A DNA stretch of 64,000 nucleotides from WVYX01 sp039586815 (GTDB lineage: Bacteria; Gemmatimonadota; Gemmatimonadetes; Gemmatimonadales; GWC2-71-9): NCBI GenBank assembly GCA_039586815.1, contig JBDHJR010000012.1, positions 1 through 64,000 of the forward strand, read 5' to 3'. The notes under the pieces were generated by a model. It was not told the DNA's origin, made no database searches, and was given only the letters and a program-made list of their open reading frames with translations. Positions 1 to 10,300 of the stretch are shown in pieces. Both the position numbers and the translations under genes were made by a program. The stretch's first letter is position 1, and every line of letters starts with the position of its first letter.

Positions 1-1143
1 CGCTCGACTTTCCTGACCGGACCCGAAGGTGCCAAGGGGCTCGCCCAGGCGCTCGAGGCGGTGGGAGTTCCGGTCGAGCGGCGGCAGCGCCCACTCTACG
101 GCGTGGCGGCGGACAGCGCGCGGCCGGACTCGACTGCTTGGCTCGCCCTGCTCGGTCTCTCCCCGCAGCCGGTGGAGACCGGGCGCCTGTTTCCCGATAC
201 ACGGGAGGTGAGCCAAGCGGAACGGCGGGAGTTGATGCGCTACCTAAAGCGTGGGGGCGCGCTGCTGCTGGCGGGGTCCAGCGGAGTGGAGGAGTGCTTC
301 GGAATGGACGTGACCCGGGTGCGCCACGGAGGGGACGGCGAGTCGCAGGTGGTGGGACCGCCCGGGAGCGACTCGTTGCCGGCGGCGAGATACGCCTGGC
401 AGACGGCGGATCCCGAGGAGGGGGGCGGGGAGTGCACGGCGCCGGCCGTCTTGACGAGCCGCCTGCTGCTACGCACCGCCGACGGTGAAGCGGTGGTGTG
501 GCGCCATCTGCTCAAGGGTGGGGGCCGCGTGATCCTCATGGCCGACTCCCGCTATCTCTCGAATCGCTTCATGCGGGATACCGAGGCGGGGCCTCTGGTG
601 TTGCGCTGGCTGCTCGACGAAGCGCCGTCGCGCGTGATAGTGGACGAGTATCACCAGGGATTCGGAGTGGGTGGGTCGATTCTGGGTGCGGCATGGGCCT
701 GGACCAGGAGGTCGCCCGGAGGCTGGGCGATGCTGCAGCTCGCGCTCGCGGGACTGATCGCGCTCGCCGTTGCAGCCGTACGGTTCGGGCCTGCCCTGCG
801 CGTGGTCGAGCGCCGGCGCCGCTCCCCGCTGGAGCATCTGGACGCCCTCGCGGTGGGATTGGAACGCTCAGAGGGGGATGTTGCCTCCGTGCGGCTCATA
901 GCGGGCGGGCTGCGGCGTCGTCTCAGCCGCACCGGGCACGTGCCGCGCCGTGGAGTTGACGATATGCAGTGGCTCGATGCTCTCGGGCTAGCAGCGCAAA
1001 GCGCCGAGGCACGCCGTGCCGTGAAGCGGCTCGGCCGAGTACTCCGTGAACGCGACGGCGCCGGGCGCGTGCTCGACGCCGCGACAGCAGTGGAGGACGT
1101 GTGGCAAGCACTACGACCAGCGGAAAGTTACAGGAAATCCTAG
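1..1143 (+). CDS. DUF4350 domain protein (5' end cut off by window)
   Basis: The reading frame is open from the first base, so the gene starts outside the window and 380 residues are visible. The N-terminal part resembles the DUF4350 domain (a GATase-like fold), with the pattern G-P-E-G-A-K-G-L at about residues 7-14 and a hydrophobic strand before a GGALLLAG segment. A single strong membrane helix lies near residues 240-265, followed by an Arg-rich cytoplasmic tail. The last 43 bases overlap the MoxR ATPase gene, and a DUF58 gene follows. DUF4350, MoxR and DUF58 commonly occur together in an envelope-associated operon whose biochemical role is not settled. The family call is by pattern and context. 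Confidence 0.8.
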   Translation, partial: RSTFLTGPEGAKGLAQALEAVGVPVERRQRPLYGVAADSARPDSTAWLALLGLSPQPVETGRLFPDTREVSQAERRELMRYLKRGGALLLAGSSGVEECFGMDVTRVRHGGDGESQVVGPPGSDSLPAARYAWQTADPEEGGGECTAPAVLTSRLLLRTADGEAVVWRHLLKGGGRVILMADSRYLSNRFMRDTEAGPLVLRWLLDEAPSRVIVDEYHQGFGVGGSILGAAWAWTRRSPGGWAMLQLALAGLIALAVAAVRFGPALRVVERRRRSPLEHLDALAVGLERSEGDVASVRLIAGGLRRRLSRTGHVPRRGVDDMQWLDALGLAAQSAEARRAVKRLGRVLRERDGAGRVLDAATAVEDVWQALRPAESYRKS

Positions 1144-2057
1144 ACGCGCTGCGCCGCGTCGTGCTGGGACAGGACGACGCGACCCGCGACTGTCTCGTGG
1201 CGCTCCTGGCCAGGGGACACGTTCTGCTCGAGGGTGTGCCCGGAACGGCCAAGACGCTGCTGGTGCGCACCCTTGCACGCGCACTGGACGTGAGCTACGC
1301 GCGCATCCAGTTCACGCCCGACCTCATGCCGGGTGACATCACCGGCATCTCGGTGCTCACGGGCGGCCAGGAGTTCGTGTTTCGAGCAGGGCCGCTGTTC
1401 CACGACCTGATCCTGGCCGACGAGATCAACCGCGCCCCGGCGAAGACGCAGGCGGCGCTGCTCGAGGCGATGCAGGAGCGGACCGTTACCGTGGACGGCA
1501 CGAGCCATGCGCTCTCGGGGACCTTCACGGTGTTCGCCACGCAGAACCCGATCGAGTTCGAGGGTACCTACCCTCTGCCCGAGGCGGAGCTCGACCGCTT
1601 CATGATGAAGGTGACGATGGGGTATCCCGAGGCCGCGACGGAGCAGGGGATCCTGGGTCGCTACCTGGAGGGGTTCGAGGCCGACATGCCGGAGACCTAC
1701 GGCGTGGTGCCCGTGGTCGACGCGGAGGGTGTAGCACGGCTGCGGCGGGCGGTCGAGCAGGTTCGCGTCGAGTCGCAGATCACCGCGTACATAACGCAGG
1801 TCGTGCGTGCCACCCGGGAGTCGGCGTCCCTCACTCTGGGAGCGAGTCCGCGTGCCGGTGTGGCGCTGCTCAAGACGTCGCGCGCACTGGCGGTGCTCCT
1901 GGGGCGCGACTTCGTGATCCCCGACGACGTGAAGCAGCTCGCCCCGGCGGTGCTGCGCCACCGGGTGGCTGTCGCGCCGGAGCTGGAGCTGGAGGGTGTG
2001 AGTGCCGACGATGCGCTCAAGTCGATCCTCGATCAGACCGAGGTGCCGACTACGTGA
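1101..2057 (+). CDS. MoxR-type AAA+ ATPase
   Basis: A 318-residue AAA+ ATPase of the MoxR family, normal length. Walker A is GVPGTAKT near residues 46-53. Walker B (LILADEINRAP) and sensor 1 (VFATQNPIEFEGTYPLPEAELDRF) are both present, the latter being very typical of MoxR. MoxR proteins are thought to act as chaperone-like ATPases that mature VWA-domain or metalloprotein partners. The GTG start lies inside the end of the DUF4350 gene, and the TGA stop overlaps the GTG start of the DUF58 gene (GTGA), so translation is probably coupled. The partner of this copy is probably the adjacent DUF58 protein. Confidence 0.95.
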   Translation: MASTTTSGKLQEILDALRRVVLGQDDATRDCLVALLARGHVLLEGVPGTAKTLLVRTLARALDVSYARIQFTPDLMPGDITGISVLTGGQEFVFRAGPLFHDLILADEINRAPAKTQAALLEAMQERTVTVDGTSHALSGTFTVFATQNPIEFEGTYPLPEAELDRFMMKVTMGYPEAATEQGILGRYLEGFEADMPETYGVVPVVDAEGVARLRRAVEQVRVESQITAYITQVVRATRESASLTLGASPRAGVALLKTSRALAVLLGRDFVIPDDVKQLAPAVLRHRVAVAPELELEGVSADDALKSILDQTEVPTT

Positions 2058-3367
2058 TCGTCCCCACCCGGCGTGCCGTGCTGCTGTTTGCCTGCCTGGC
2101 GCCGGTGGGATTGCTGGGATACGTGACGCCGTTTGCGCTCGACGTGCTCGTGCTGCTGAACGCGGCGCTGGTACTGCTGATCATAGTAGACGCGAGAGTC
2201 GCGGTCGCGCCCGCGCGGATCGACGTGGTGAGGGAAGGAGCCGAGAGCTTCACCGTGGGGCGGGACACCGAATGCACCTACCGCTGGCGCAATCCGGGCA
2301 CGCGCGCGGCTCGCCTCCTGGTGCGTGAGAGCCGCCCCGACATCATCGGCGGGATGCTGCCACTGCGCGCACTAGCGGTGCCCGCGGGCGGCACGGTGCG
2401 CGACGCGTTGCCCGTCACTCCTCGGCGCCGCGGCAGAGAGTCAGGTGGTTGGCTTGCGGTGCGAAGCAGCGGTCCGCTCGGGTTGGCGCAGCGCCAGGGC
2501 CGCATCGACCTGCCGTGGTCGGTGACGGTGTATCCGAGCCTGCCCGCCTCGCGTCTCAAGGCGTCGGTGGCCGAGGCGGTGCGGCGCCGCGAGAGCGGGC
2601 TCGCGACACTGCGTCGCCCGGGCGAGGGACGCCTGTTCGAGAGCCTGCGGGAGTGGGTACCCGGCGACGACACGCGCCACATCGATTGGAAGGCGACCGC
2701 GCGACGCCGCAAGGTGATCGCGCGCCAGTTCGAGGAGGAGCGCCGCCAGCAAGTCATGCTGGTGCTCGACGCCGGCCGGCTGCTCACGGCGGAAGTGGGT
2801 GGCGAGGCGCGCATGGAGCACGTGGTGCGTGCGGCGTTGTGGCTCGCATTTGCGGCCAACTACCACGACGACAACGTGGGCCTCATGGTATTCGCGGACA
2901 CGGTGCAGCACTACGTGGCGCCGCAACGCGGCCGGCGCGGCCTGCGCCAGGTGCTCGACGTGCTGGCGACGACGCAGCCCGCGCTGGTCGAGCCGGACTA
3001 CCCTGCCGCGTTCCGCTATCTGGCGGTGCGCAATCGCAAGCGGGCCCTAACAGTGTTCTTCACCGACGTGATCGACCGGTTCGCATCCGAAGCACTCGTA
3101 TCACACGTGGGCTCGCTCAGGCCGCGACACCTCCCACTGGTCGTGACGCTGCGCAACGCGGATCTCGACCGGGCGGCCGTGCAGCGACCAGTGGCGGTGG
3201 GCGGTGCGTACCGCAAGGCGGCCGCCGAGGAGTTGCTTGCGGCGCGGGGCGACGCGCTGGCCGAGATGCGCCGCGCCGGCGCGGTGGTGCTCGACGTGCC
3301 GCCCGAGTCGGCAAGCCGTGCGGTGGTGGAGCAGTACCTCGAGCTCAAGCGGCGGGGGCGGCTGTAG
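2054..3367 (+). CDS. DUF58 domain-containing membrane protein
   Basis: A 437-residue protein with two N-terminal membrane helices (about residues 8-50), a beta-rich middle and the DUF58 signature near residues 195-215 (E-F-x-x-L-R-E-W-x-x-G-D-D-x-R-x-I-D-W, here with SLREWVPGDDTRHIDW). The C-terminal half is a VWA-like fold with a LVLDAG strand. DUF58 proteins are the standard partner of MoxR ATPases, and this gene starts inside the MoxR stop codon. The biochemical function of the family is unknown. The 3' end overlaps by 23 bases a tiny convergent ORF at 3345-3458. Confidence 0.93.
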   Translation: MIVPTRRAVLLFACLAPVGLLGYVTPFALDVLVLLNAALVLLIIVDARVAVAPARIDVVREGAESFTVGRDTECTYRWRNPGTRAARLLVRESRPDIIGGMLPLRALAVPAGGTVRDALPVTPRRRGRESGGWLAVRSSGPLGLAQRQGRIDLPWSVTVYPSLPASRLKASVAEAVRRRESGLATLRRPGEGRLFESLREWVPGDDTRHIDWKATARRRKVIARQFEEERRQQVMLVLDAGRLLTAEVGGEARMEHVVRAALWLAFAANYHDDNVGLMVFADTVQHYVAPQRGRRGLRQVLDVLATTQPALVEPDYPAAFRYLAVRNRKRALTVFFTDVIDRFASEALVSHVGSLRPRHLPLVVTLRNADLDRAAVQRPVAVGGAYRKAAAEELLAARGDALAEMRRAGAVVLDVPPESASRAVVEQYLELKRRGRL

Positions 3368-3458
3368 CGTAGGCGCTAGCCGCCGGTCGCCGCTGCTGGG
3401 CAGGCGGGCTCCACACCAATGCGGCGGCGACGATGACAGCGGCGGATCGGTTCGTCAC
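3345..3458 (-). CDS. possible 37-residue secreted or membrane peptide
   Basis: A very short ORF: GTG at 3458-3456, stop TGA at 3347-3345. It is preceded by a plausible Shine-Dalgarno GGGAG six bases upstream and by a promoter-like pair 35-63 bases upstream (3493-3521). The N-terminus looks like a signal sequence: MTNR, a hydrophobic AAVIVAAALVW stretch, then SPPAQQ. The rest is Ala/Pro-rich. The C-terminal codons overlap the 3' end of the convergent DUF58 gene. It may be a real small peptide, or the surviving head of a secreted-protein gene whose body was lost. No family is recognised. The expression signals are better than chance would suggest, but a coding role is unproven. Confidence 0.35.
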   Translation of the reverse strand: MTNRSAAVIVAAALVWSPPAQQRRPAASAYATAAPAA

Positions 3459-3492
3459 GGCGGTCTCCCGGGCGGAATGGTAGCGAGCGGCA

Positions 3493-3521
3493 ATGTAAAG
3501 TACTTTGTATCATAAAGTCAA
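3493..3521 (-). promoter_or_regulatory. sigma-70 type promoter with palindromic box
   Basis: On the minus strand, TTGACT (3521-3516) and TTACAT (3498-3493) are separated by exactly 17 bases. The spacer carries overlapping ACTTT/AAAGT inverted repeats (AAAGTACTTT and ACTTT-N7-AAAGT), an island of A/T in GC-rich surroundings. The arrangement resembles repressor-controlled promoters of the PadR kind, which is inference. It would drive the 37-residue ORF at 3458-3345. Confidence 0.5.
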
Positions 3522-3561
3522 GCGCCTGTACACAACCTCGAGATTGCGCGGTAGCCGCCGA

Positions 3562-4407
3562 CTAGCGGTTGAGAAGCCGGTCCAGCAGGCGGGTGAACAG
3601 CTGGGGGTTGAACAGGGCCGCAATCCGGGCATCCCAGCCCACGGGGTAGCGTAGTCGGGGACGGCGGGCGGTGAGCGCACGCTCGATCACCTTGGCGACC
3701 CGCTCCGGCGGAATGGCGTGCTTGGGTACGCGACCCTGCTTCTCCAGGATGGTGCGCAGCACGCGGCCGTAGAGCTCGTGGGCGCGCGGCGGCATCTGCT
3801 GCGCCGCAGCACGTGCGCGCTTGCGCGAGTTCTCGAAGATGGGTGTGGCGATGGCGCCGGGTTGCACGACCACGACCTTGATGTGCCAGGGCCGAAGCTC
3901 GCGGCGCAGCGCGTCGCTCAATCCCTCCACGCCGAACTTGGAGGCGGAGTAGACGCCGATAAAGCGCTGCGCGATGCGGCCGTTTATCGAGCTCACGTTC
4001 ACGATGCGGCGGTCGGCGGCGCCGCGCAGATGGGGCAGAAACGCGCGGGACACGAGCAGCGGAGCCATCAGGTTTACCTCGAGCTGTGCCCGCACGTCCT
4101 CCAGCGGCAGGAACTCCATCGGGCCGGGTACCGAGATCGCGGCGTTGTTGATGACCGCGAACAACTCGCCTGCGGCCGGCCGTGGCACCTGCTCTGTCGC
4201 CGCCGCGATCGCTGCGCCGTCGGTGACGTCGAGGCGGAGTGGGGTGAGACCCTCGGACGCTGCAGCGCGCAACTCAGTCGCGTCGGCCTCGTTCCGCACG
4301 CCCGCGAAGACACGATACCCGGCGACTGCCAGGCGCAGCGCGGTGGCCCGTCCGATACCCGTTGAGGCCCCGGTGATGACCACCGTGCCCCGGCCGTGTG
4401 GACTCAT
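3562..4407 (-). CDS. short-chain dehydrogenase/reductase (SDR)
   Basis: A 281-residue classical SDR. The cofactor motif TGASTGIG lies at residues 12-19, the NNAA variant of NNAG follows, and the catalytic Ser (VSSINGR) and YSASK active site are present. The SDR fold begins directly after the ATG at 4407-4405, so I chose that start over in-frame codons further upstream. The C-terminal sequence LRYPVGWDA, before a short basic tail, is common in SDRs acting on lipid or steroid-like substrates, but the substrate cannot be read here. It is divergent from the MTHFR-like gene, with only 31 bases between the starts. Confidence 0.9.
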   Translation of the reverse strand: MSPHGRGTVVITGASTGIGRATALRLAVAGYRVFAGVRNEADATELRAAASEGLTPLRLDVTDGAAIAAATEQVPRPAAGELFAVINNAAISVPGPMEFLPLEDVRAQLEVNLMAPLLVSRAFLPHLRGAADRRIVNVSSINGRIAQRFIGVYSASKFGVEGLSDALRRELRPWHIKVVVVQPGAIATPIFENSRKRARAAAQQMPPRAHELYGRVLRTILEKQGRVPKHAIPPERVAKVIERALTARRPRLRYPVGWDARIAALFNPQLFTRLLDRLLNR

Positions 4408-4438
4408 GTTCCGACAATCTGTAGCTTCAGCTACCCCG

Positions 4439-5308
4439 ATGTCGACCGAACGCGCGTTCCCCCCGTCCGCGCTGCTCCAGCGTCTGCGTGACGACCGCCC
4501 GCTCGTGGCGGTGGAGTTGCGTCCGCCGAAGACCGGCCTGAGCGACAGCCAGAGCATGGATACGTGGATCGACATGTACCACTCGGTGCGGCGGCTGGCA
4601 CGGGGAGACACAGCCATCTTCCTGACCGACAACGCCGTGGGCGTGTCGGAGGAGGAGAACCTGCGTCACCTCGTGACCAATCTCGCGGGCGACGTGAGTC
4701 CGTCGAAGCTGTCGCCGTTTCTCACCTGCAAGCACACTATCGAGTACTGCCGCATGTACGTGGATCGCGCGGTGGCGGCCGGGTTCGAGGCTCTGACAGT
4801 GCTGGGCGGGGACCGCACCGTCGGGCCGCCACGCTGCGTCGAGTTCGCGTACATGCTGCGGCAGCAGATCCGCGAGCGGCACCCGGATCTGGCACTGGGC
4901 GGGTGGGCGAACCCGCACCGCGATGCGGCCGAGCAGGTGGGCTACTTGATGCGGCCGGAGTTCACGGGCGAGTACTACCTCACGCAGATCGTGTCGCACC
5001 ACTCGCTGCGCGAGGTGGAGCGGTTCGTGAGTGAGGCGCGCAAGCGAGGCCTGGAGCATCCCGGCGTGTTCGGGGTGTTCCTCTACCGTTCCGCCAACCC
5101 TGCCACGCTCGAGCGGCTGGGCGAGTTCTTTCCGGTGCCTGCCGAAGGGGTCGTGCGCGACTTCGAGTCGGGACGCTCGGCGGAGGAGATCTGCGCGCAC
5201 ACGATTCGTGCGCTGCGTGAAGTGGGAGTGGAGAAGATCTACCTCTCCAACCTGGGGTTTCGGAAGCCGGAAGAGCGGTTCAAGAAGGTCGTGCAGGCTC
5301 TGCAGTAG
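4439..5308 (+). CDS. stand-alone methylenetetrahydrofolate reductase-like protein
   Basis: A 289-residue TIM-barrel protein of the MTHFR family. The N-terminal VELRPPKTG matches the active-site region of MetF proteins (FEFFPPK), and the central segment FEALTVLGGDR is the usual family landmark. It is divergent from typical MetF, so the exact substrate is uncertain. A second MTHFR domain lies in the fused protein at 5515-7350. The gene faces the methionine synthesis genes, which supports a folate or one-carbon role. The ATG at 4439 was chosen because family similarity starts about 20 residues downstream. An upstream in-frame extension would run antisense through the SDR gene. Confidence 0.8.
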   Translation: MSTERAFPPSALLQRLRDDRPLVAVELRPPKTGLSDSQSMDTWIDMYHSVRRLARGDTAIFLTDNAVGVSEEENLRHLVTNLAGDVSPSKLSPFLTCKHTIEYCRMYVDRAVAAGFEALTVLGGDRTVGPPRCVEFAYMLRQQIRERHPDLALGGWANPHRDAAEQVGYLMRPEFTGEYYLTQIVSHHSLREVERFVSEARKRGLEHPGVFGVFLYRSANPATLERLGEFFPVPAEGVVRDFESGRSAEEICAHTIRALREVGVEKIYLSNLGFRKPEERFKKVVQALQ

Positions 5309-5514
5309 CGACGCCCGGCACTCGACCGGGGCCCCACCTGCGCGAACTGCACTCCCCAATGGCATCCGGAGAGCTGCAATCGACGGACAAGGTAAGGCCG
5401 ACCGACGCCACGGGGGTTACTGTCGGTCAGTGCTCGTGACGTTCGCTCCGGTAGGACCCCGGCCTCGCGCCACCCACCTGTTGCAGAGCGTCCGCTCTCC
5501 GTTCCCCGTTCTCC

Positions 5515-7350
5515 CTACCCCAACACCTCACGCGCTACCTCCACTCTGCCCAGCGGTGCGCTCACGTGCGCGCCCTGCGCCAGGCCCTTCACTGCGTCCA
5601 GCACCTCGCGGGCGATCGCGGTCCCTTCGGCGAGCGCCGCGTCGTCGCCCTTTTCCTGGGCTTTGCGCATGCGCTCTATCACGCGGGGCGGGACCTTCTG
5701 GCCGGGCACCTCGTTGGCGAGGAACTCGGCGTTGCGCAGCGACACGAGCGGCCACACACCGGCGATGACCGGGATACGGTACTCCTCCATCCGCTTCAGG
5801 AACTGCGCGAACTGGTCCACGTCGAACACGGGCTGCGTGATCGCGTAGTCGGCGCCTGCATCGACCTTCCAGTACAGCCGGCGCAGCTCCCGTTCCTGGT
5901 CGAGCGCAGAGGGGTTCAGCGCCACCCCGATCACGAACCGGGTCGGTGCCCCGATCGCATTGCCGCCCGGGTCGAGTCCGTGGTTCAAGCGATAGACCAC
6001 GTTCGTGAGTCCGATGCTGTCGATGTCGAACACGGCGGTCGAGTCGGGGTAGGGGCCCATCCGCGGCGGATCGCCGGTGACGATGAGAAAGTTGCTGAGT
6101 CCGGCGGTGGCTGCGCCCAGCAGGTCGCTCATCATCCCCAGCATGTTGCGGTCGCGGCAGGTGTAGTGCACCACAGCCTCGATGCCCGCCTCCCGCTCGA
6201 CCACGATCGCCGTGGGGATGGAACCCATGCGGCTCTGTGCCCGCGGTCCGTCGAGGATGCTCACCGTATCGACCCCGCTGGCCTGAAGCGCGCGTGCCTG
6301 TTCCAGCAACCGGTCGGAGTTCCATCCCTTGGGCGGCAGCAGCTCTACGTTGGTGACGAACTCCCCGGCCGCGAGCTTGGCACCCAGTCGCGAGCGCTCG
6401 GCGAGGGGAACGGCGTCCACCTCGGACGCCGCCTGAACTGCGTGGCGCTCCACGACCACCGCCCCGAGCCGCGGCTGCGTCGTGGCGATCATGTCGCTGA
6501 TGCGCTTGATGTGCTCCGGGGTCGTGCCGCAGCAGCCGCCCACGAAGCGCACGCCCACCTGGATTAGGCGCTGGGCATAGTTCGCCAGGTAATCGGGGCT
6601 CGACAGGTAGATCTTGCGGTCCCCCACGGAGCGCGGCAGTCCCGCGTTGGGCTGGGCCGCCAGCGGCGACTCCGTGACCTCGGCCATCTGCTCGATGCCG
6701 TCCAGCATGACCGCCGGACCCACGGAGCAGTTGAGACCCACGACGTCCGCCCCCCACTCGGTCAGCGCCGCCGCGACGTGCTCGGCGTCGGTGCCGTACG
6801 CCGTCTTGCCACTCTCGTCGATCGTCATCTGTGCTATCACAGGGAGGTCGGTCTCGCCGCGCACCGCACGATACGCCGCGTGCAGTTCGTCCAGGTCACT
6901 GAACGTCTCCAGCACGAACCCGTCCACCTCCCCCTCGAGCAGGCCCCGCACCTGTCGGCGGTAGAACTCCTCGGCCTCGTCTCGCCCGGTCGGTCCCCAC
7001 GGCTCGATGCGGATGCCCAGAGGTCCGATGGCCCCGACCACGCTCGCTCGCCGGCCCGCCGCGTCGCGCGCCAGAGCGGCGGCGGCACGGTTGATCTCCT
7101 CGGTTCGTTCCTCGAGCCCGTGGCTCGACAGCTTGACCGGGTTTGCGCCGAACGTGTTCGTCTCGAGAATCTCGGCCCCGGCACGCAGGTACTCTTCGTG
7201 TACCCCCCGCACCAGATCGGGCTTGGTCACGTTCAGTTCGTCGTAGCAGACGTTCACGAACATGCCCTTCCCGTAGAGCACCGTCCCCATGGCTCCGTCG
7301 ACCACGTGAATGCGGTCATCGTCGATCAGCTGCCGCAGAGTGACGCTCAT
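5515..7350 (-). CDS. bifunctional homocysteine S-methyltransferase / methylenetetrahydrofolate reductase
   Basis: A 611-residue two-domain protein of the YitJ type. Residues about 1-290 form the homocysteine-binding, zinc-dependent methyltransferase barrel (VDGAMGTVLYGKG, GLNCSVGP, and the zinc motif GGCCGTTPEH). Residues about 320-600 form an MTHFR barrel (VELLPPKGWN, LIVTGDPP, DYAITQPVFD). The protein could both make methyl-THF and methylate homocysteine, or supply methyl-THF to MetH. Its ATG overlaps the MetH stop codon (ATGA), so the two are co-transcribed and probably translationally coupled under the riboswitch upstream of metH. Length is normal for the family. Confidence 0.95.
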   Translation of the reverse strand: MSVTLRQLIDDDRIHVVDGAMGTVLYGKGMFVNVCYDELNVTKPDLVRGVHEEYLRAGAEILETNTFGANPVKLSSHGLEERTEEINRAAAALARDAAGRRASVVGAIGPLGIRIEPWGPTGRDEAEEFYRRQVRGLLEGEVDGFVLETFSDLDELHAAYRAVRGETDLPVIAQMTIDESGKTAYGTDAEHVAAALTEWGADVVGLNCSVGPAVMLDGIEQMAEVTESPLAAQPNAGLPRSVGDRKIYLSSPDYLANYAQRLIQVGVRFVGGCCGTTPEHIKRISDMIATTQPRLGAVVVERHAVQAASEVDAVPLAERSRLGAKLAAGEFVTNVELLPPKGWNSDRLLEQARALQASGVDTVSILDGPRAQSRMGSIPTAIVVEREAGIEAVVHYTCRDRNMLGMMSDLLGAATAGLSNFLIVTGDPPRMGPYPDSTAVFDIDSIGLTNVVYRLNHGLDPGGNAIGAPTRFVIGVALNPSALDQERELRRLYWKVDAGADYAITQPVFDVDQFAQFLKRMEEYRIPVIAGVWPLVSLRNAEFLANEVPGQKVPPRVIERMRKAQEKGDDAALAEGTAIAREVLDAVKGLAQGAHVSAPLGRVEVAREVLG

Positions 7351-10300
7351 GCTTTGACGGCCTCCGTCGAGGGGTCGTAGGCCAGGTTGGGAGCGAGCCA
7401 CCGCTCGACGGTCTCCACGCTCTCACCGGTGCGGCGCGCGTAATCCTCCACCTGATCCCGCTCGATGCGACCCACGCCGAAGTAGTACGCATCCGGATGT
7501 GCGAAGTACCATCCGCAAACAGACGCCGCGGGCCAGAGAGCGAAGTGCTCGGTGAGCTCGACGCCGGTTCGGCGCGTGACGTCGAGCAGCTCGAACAGCC
7601 TTCGCTTCTCGCCATGGTCGGGGCAGGCTGGGTAACCGGGGGCCGGGCGGATGCCCGCGTACTTCTCGCGGATTAACTCCTCGGTGTGGAACGACTCCTC
7701 GGACGCATAGCCCCAGAGCGTGGTGCGCACTTGTTGGTGCAGCCGCTCCGCGAGGGCCTCGGCCAGGCGGTCGGCCAACGCCTTGGCCATGATGGCGTGG
7801 TAGTCGTCGTGCTCGGCGGCGAAGCGCTCGGCCAGCTCGGTGGTGCCGAAGCCCGCCGAGACCGCGAAGGCGCCTAGGTAGTCGGCCACACCACTCTCCT
7901 GCGGCGCGAGAAAGTCCGCCAGACTCAGGTTCGGCCGGCCGGGAGGCTTCTCCATCTGCTGGCGCAGGTGATGCAGCACGGTGAGCGGCTCGGTTCGGTC
8001 GTCGCTCGCGTAGACTTCGATGTCGTCGCCTACCGTGCCGGCCGGGAAGAGGCCGACGACGGCGCGGGCGGTGATCAGCTTCTCTGCCACGATGCGGTCG
8101 AGCAGTGCGCGGGCGTCGTGCAGCAGCGACCTCGCCTGCTCTCCCACGGTCTCGTCCTCCAGGATCGCCGGGTACGTTCCCTTGAGCTCCCAGGTCTTGA
8201 AGAAGGGCGACCAGTCGATGTAACCCGCAAGCTCTTCCAGATCGCAGTCGTCGAGCGTCGTGATGCCGGGGGAGGCGGGACGCATGGGGACGTACCCGCT
8301 CCAGTCGAGCTCGAGCCGCCGCTCGCGTGCCTCCTCGATCGATATCGAGCGCGCCGCGGCACGTTTGTCACCGTGCGCCTTGCGGACACGGGCGTATTCG
8401 GCGCGCACCTCTGCCGCCAGACTGTCGCGCTTGTCGGCACGCTGCAGGTTCCCCATCACCGTCACGCTGCGTGACGCATCTACGACGTGGATCGTGGATC
8501 CCTCGTACTGTGGCTCGATCTTCACCGCGGTGTGGACCTTGGAGGTCGTCGCACCGCCGATGAGCAGGGGCACCGCGAACTCCTCGCGCTGGAGCTCGCG
8601 CGCGACGTGTACCATCTCGTCGAGCGAGGGAGTGATCAGTCCGCTCAATCCGATGACGTCCGCCCGCACCCGCCGTGCGGTCTCCAGGATCTGCGCGGCC
8701 GGTACCATCACGCCCAGGTCGATCACCTCGTAGTTGTTGCACTGGAGCACCACGCCCACGATGTTCTTGCCGATGTCGTGCACGTCCCCCTTTACGGTGG
8801 CGAGCACGATCTTCCCCTTGGGCGCGACCTCCTTGCCTCCGGCCTTCTGCTCCTGCTCGATGAACGGCACGAGGTACGCCACGGCCTTCTTCATCACGCG
8901 GGCGCTCTTGACCACCTGGGGCAGGAACATCCTGCCGCTGCCGAACAGGTCCCCCACGACGTTCATGCCGTCCATCAGGGGCCCTTCGATCACCTCGATG
9001 GAGTGGTCGTACTGACCGCGCGCTTCCTCGGCGTCCTGCTCGATGTAATCCTGAATTCCTTCGACCAGCGCGTGCGTTATACGCTGCTGTACCGGCTGGT
9101 CGCGCCACGCCAAGTCCTCGCGCTCCTCCCGTGCGGTGCCGTGAATGGTCGAGGCCAGCGCGGTGAGGCGCTCCGTCGCGTCCGGCCGGCGGTCGAACAG
9201 CACGTCCTCCACGGCTGTGCGCAGGTCTTCGGGGATGTCGTCGTAGACCGCGAGCGCTCCGGCGTTGACGATACCCATGTCCATGCCGGCACGAATGGCG
9301 TGATACAGGAAGGCGGAGTGCATCGCCTCCCGCACCGCATTGTTGCCCCGGAACGAGAAGGAGAGGTTGCTCAGACCGCCACTCACCTGCGCGTGCGGCA
9401 GCGTTTCCTTGATGGTGCGGCACGCCTTGAGGTATGCCAGGGCGTACTGGTTGTGTTCCTCGATTCCCGTGGCGACCGCGAAGATGTTGGGATCGAAGAT
9501 GATGTCCTGTGGCGGGAAGCCCACTTGCTCGGTGAGGATGGCGTACGCCCTGCGGCATATCTCTATCTTGCGGTCCGCGCTGTCAGCTTGGCCCTGCTCG
9601 TCGAACGCCATGACGATGACTGCTGCGCCGTACTGCCGCACGAGGCGCGCCTGCTCGACAAACGCGGCTTCTCCCTCCTTGAGCGAGATCGAGTTGACCA
9701 CGCCCTTGCCTTGCAGGCATTTGAGCCCCGCCTCGATCACCTCCCACTTGGAGGAGTCGATCACCACGGGCACTCGAGCGATGTCCGGCTCGGCGGCTAC
9801 GAGGTTGAGGAATCGCTGCATTGCGTCCGCCGAATCGAGCAATCCCTCGTCCATATTGACGTCGATCATCTGCGCGCCGTTGGCAACCTGCTGGCGGGCG
9901 ACCTCGAGCGCCGTCTCGTAGTCGTCGTCCTTGATGAGCTTGGCGAAGCGCGACGAGCCCGTGACGTTGGTGCGCTCACCGATGTTCACGAACAGGGTGT
10001 CGGGCCGGATGACCAGCGGCTCCAGCCCGCTGAGCCGCGCGTAGGGCTCGATCTCGGGTATGGGGCGCGGCGCATGCTCCGCCACCGCCTCGGCGATGGC
10101 GCGGATGTGGTGCTGTGTCGTGCCGCAACAGCCGCCCACGATGTTGAGGAAGCCGCTGGCGGCGAACTCGCCGAGCACGGCGGCCATTTCCTCCGGAGTC
10201 TGGTCGTACTGGCCGAACTCGTTGGGGAGCCCGGCGTTGGGGTGGCAGGAAACGAACGTGTCGGCGAGCGTTGAGAGCTCCTCGACGTGCGACCGCAGCT

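Noticed and set aside
5400..5428. GACCGAC/GTCGGTC inverted repeat between converging one-carbon genes.
   Set aside because: The loop is 15 bases and there is no T-run. It is too weak to call a terminator.
8487..10274. A 595-residue open frame on the plus strand opposite metH.
   Set aside because: It is His/Val/Leu/Arg-rich with no recognisable domain, a typical shadow of a GC-rich gene on the other strand.
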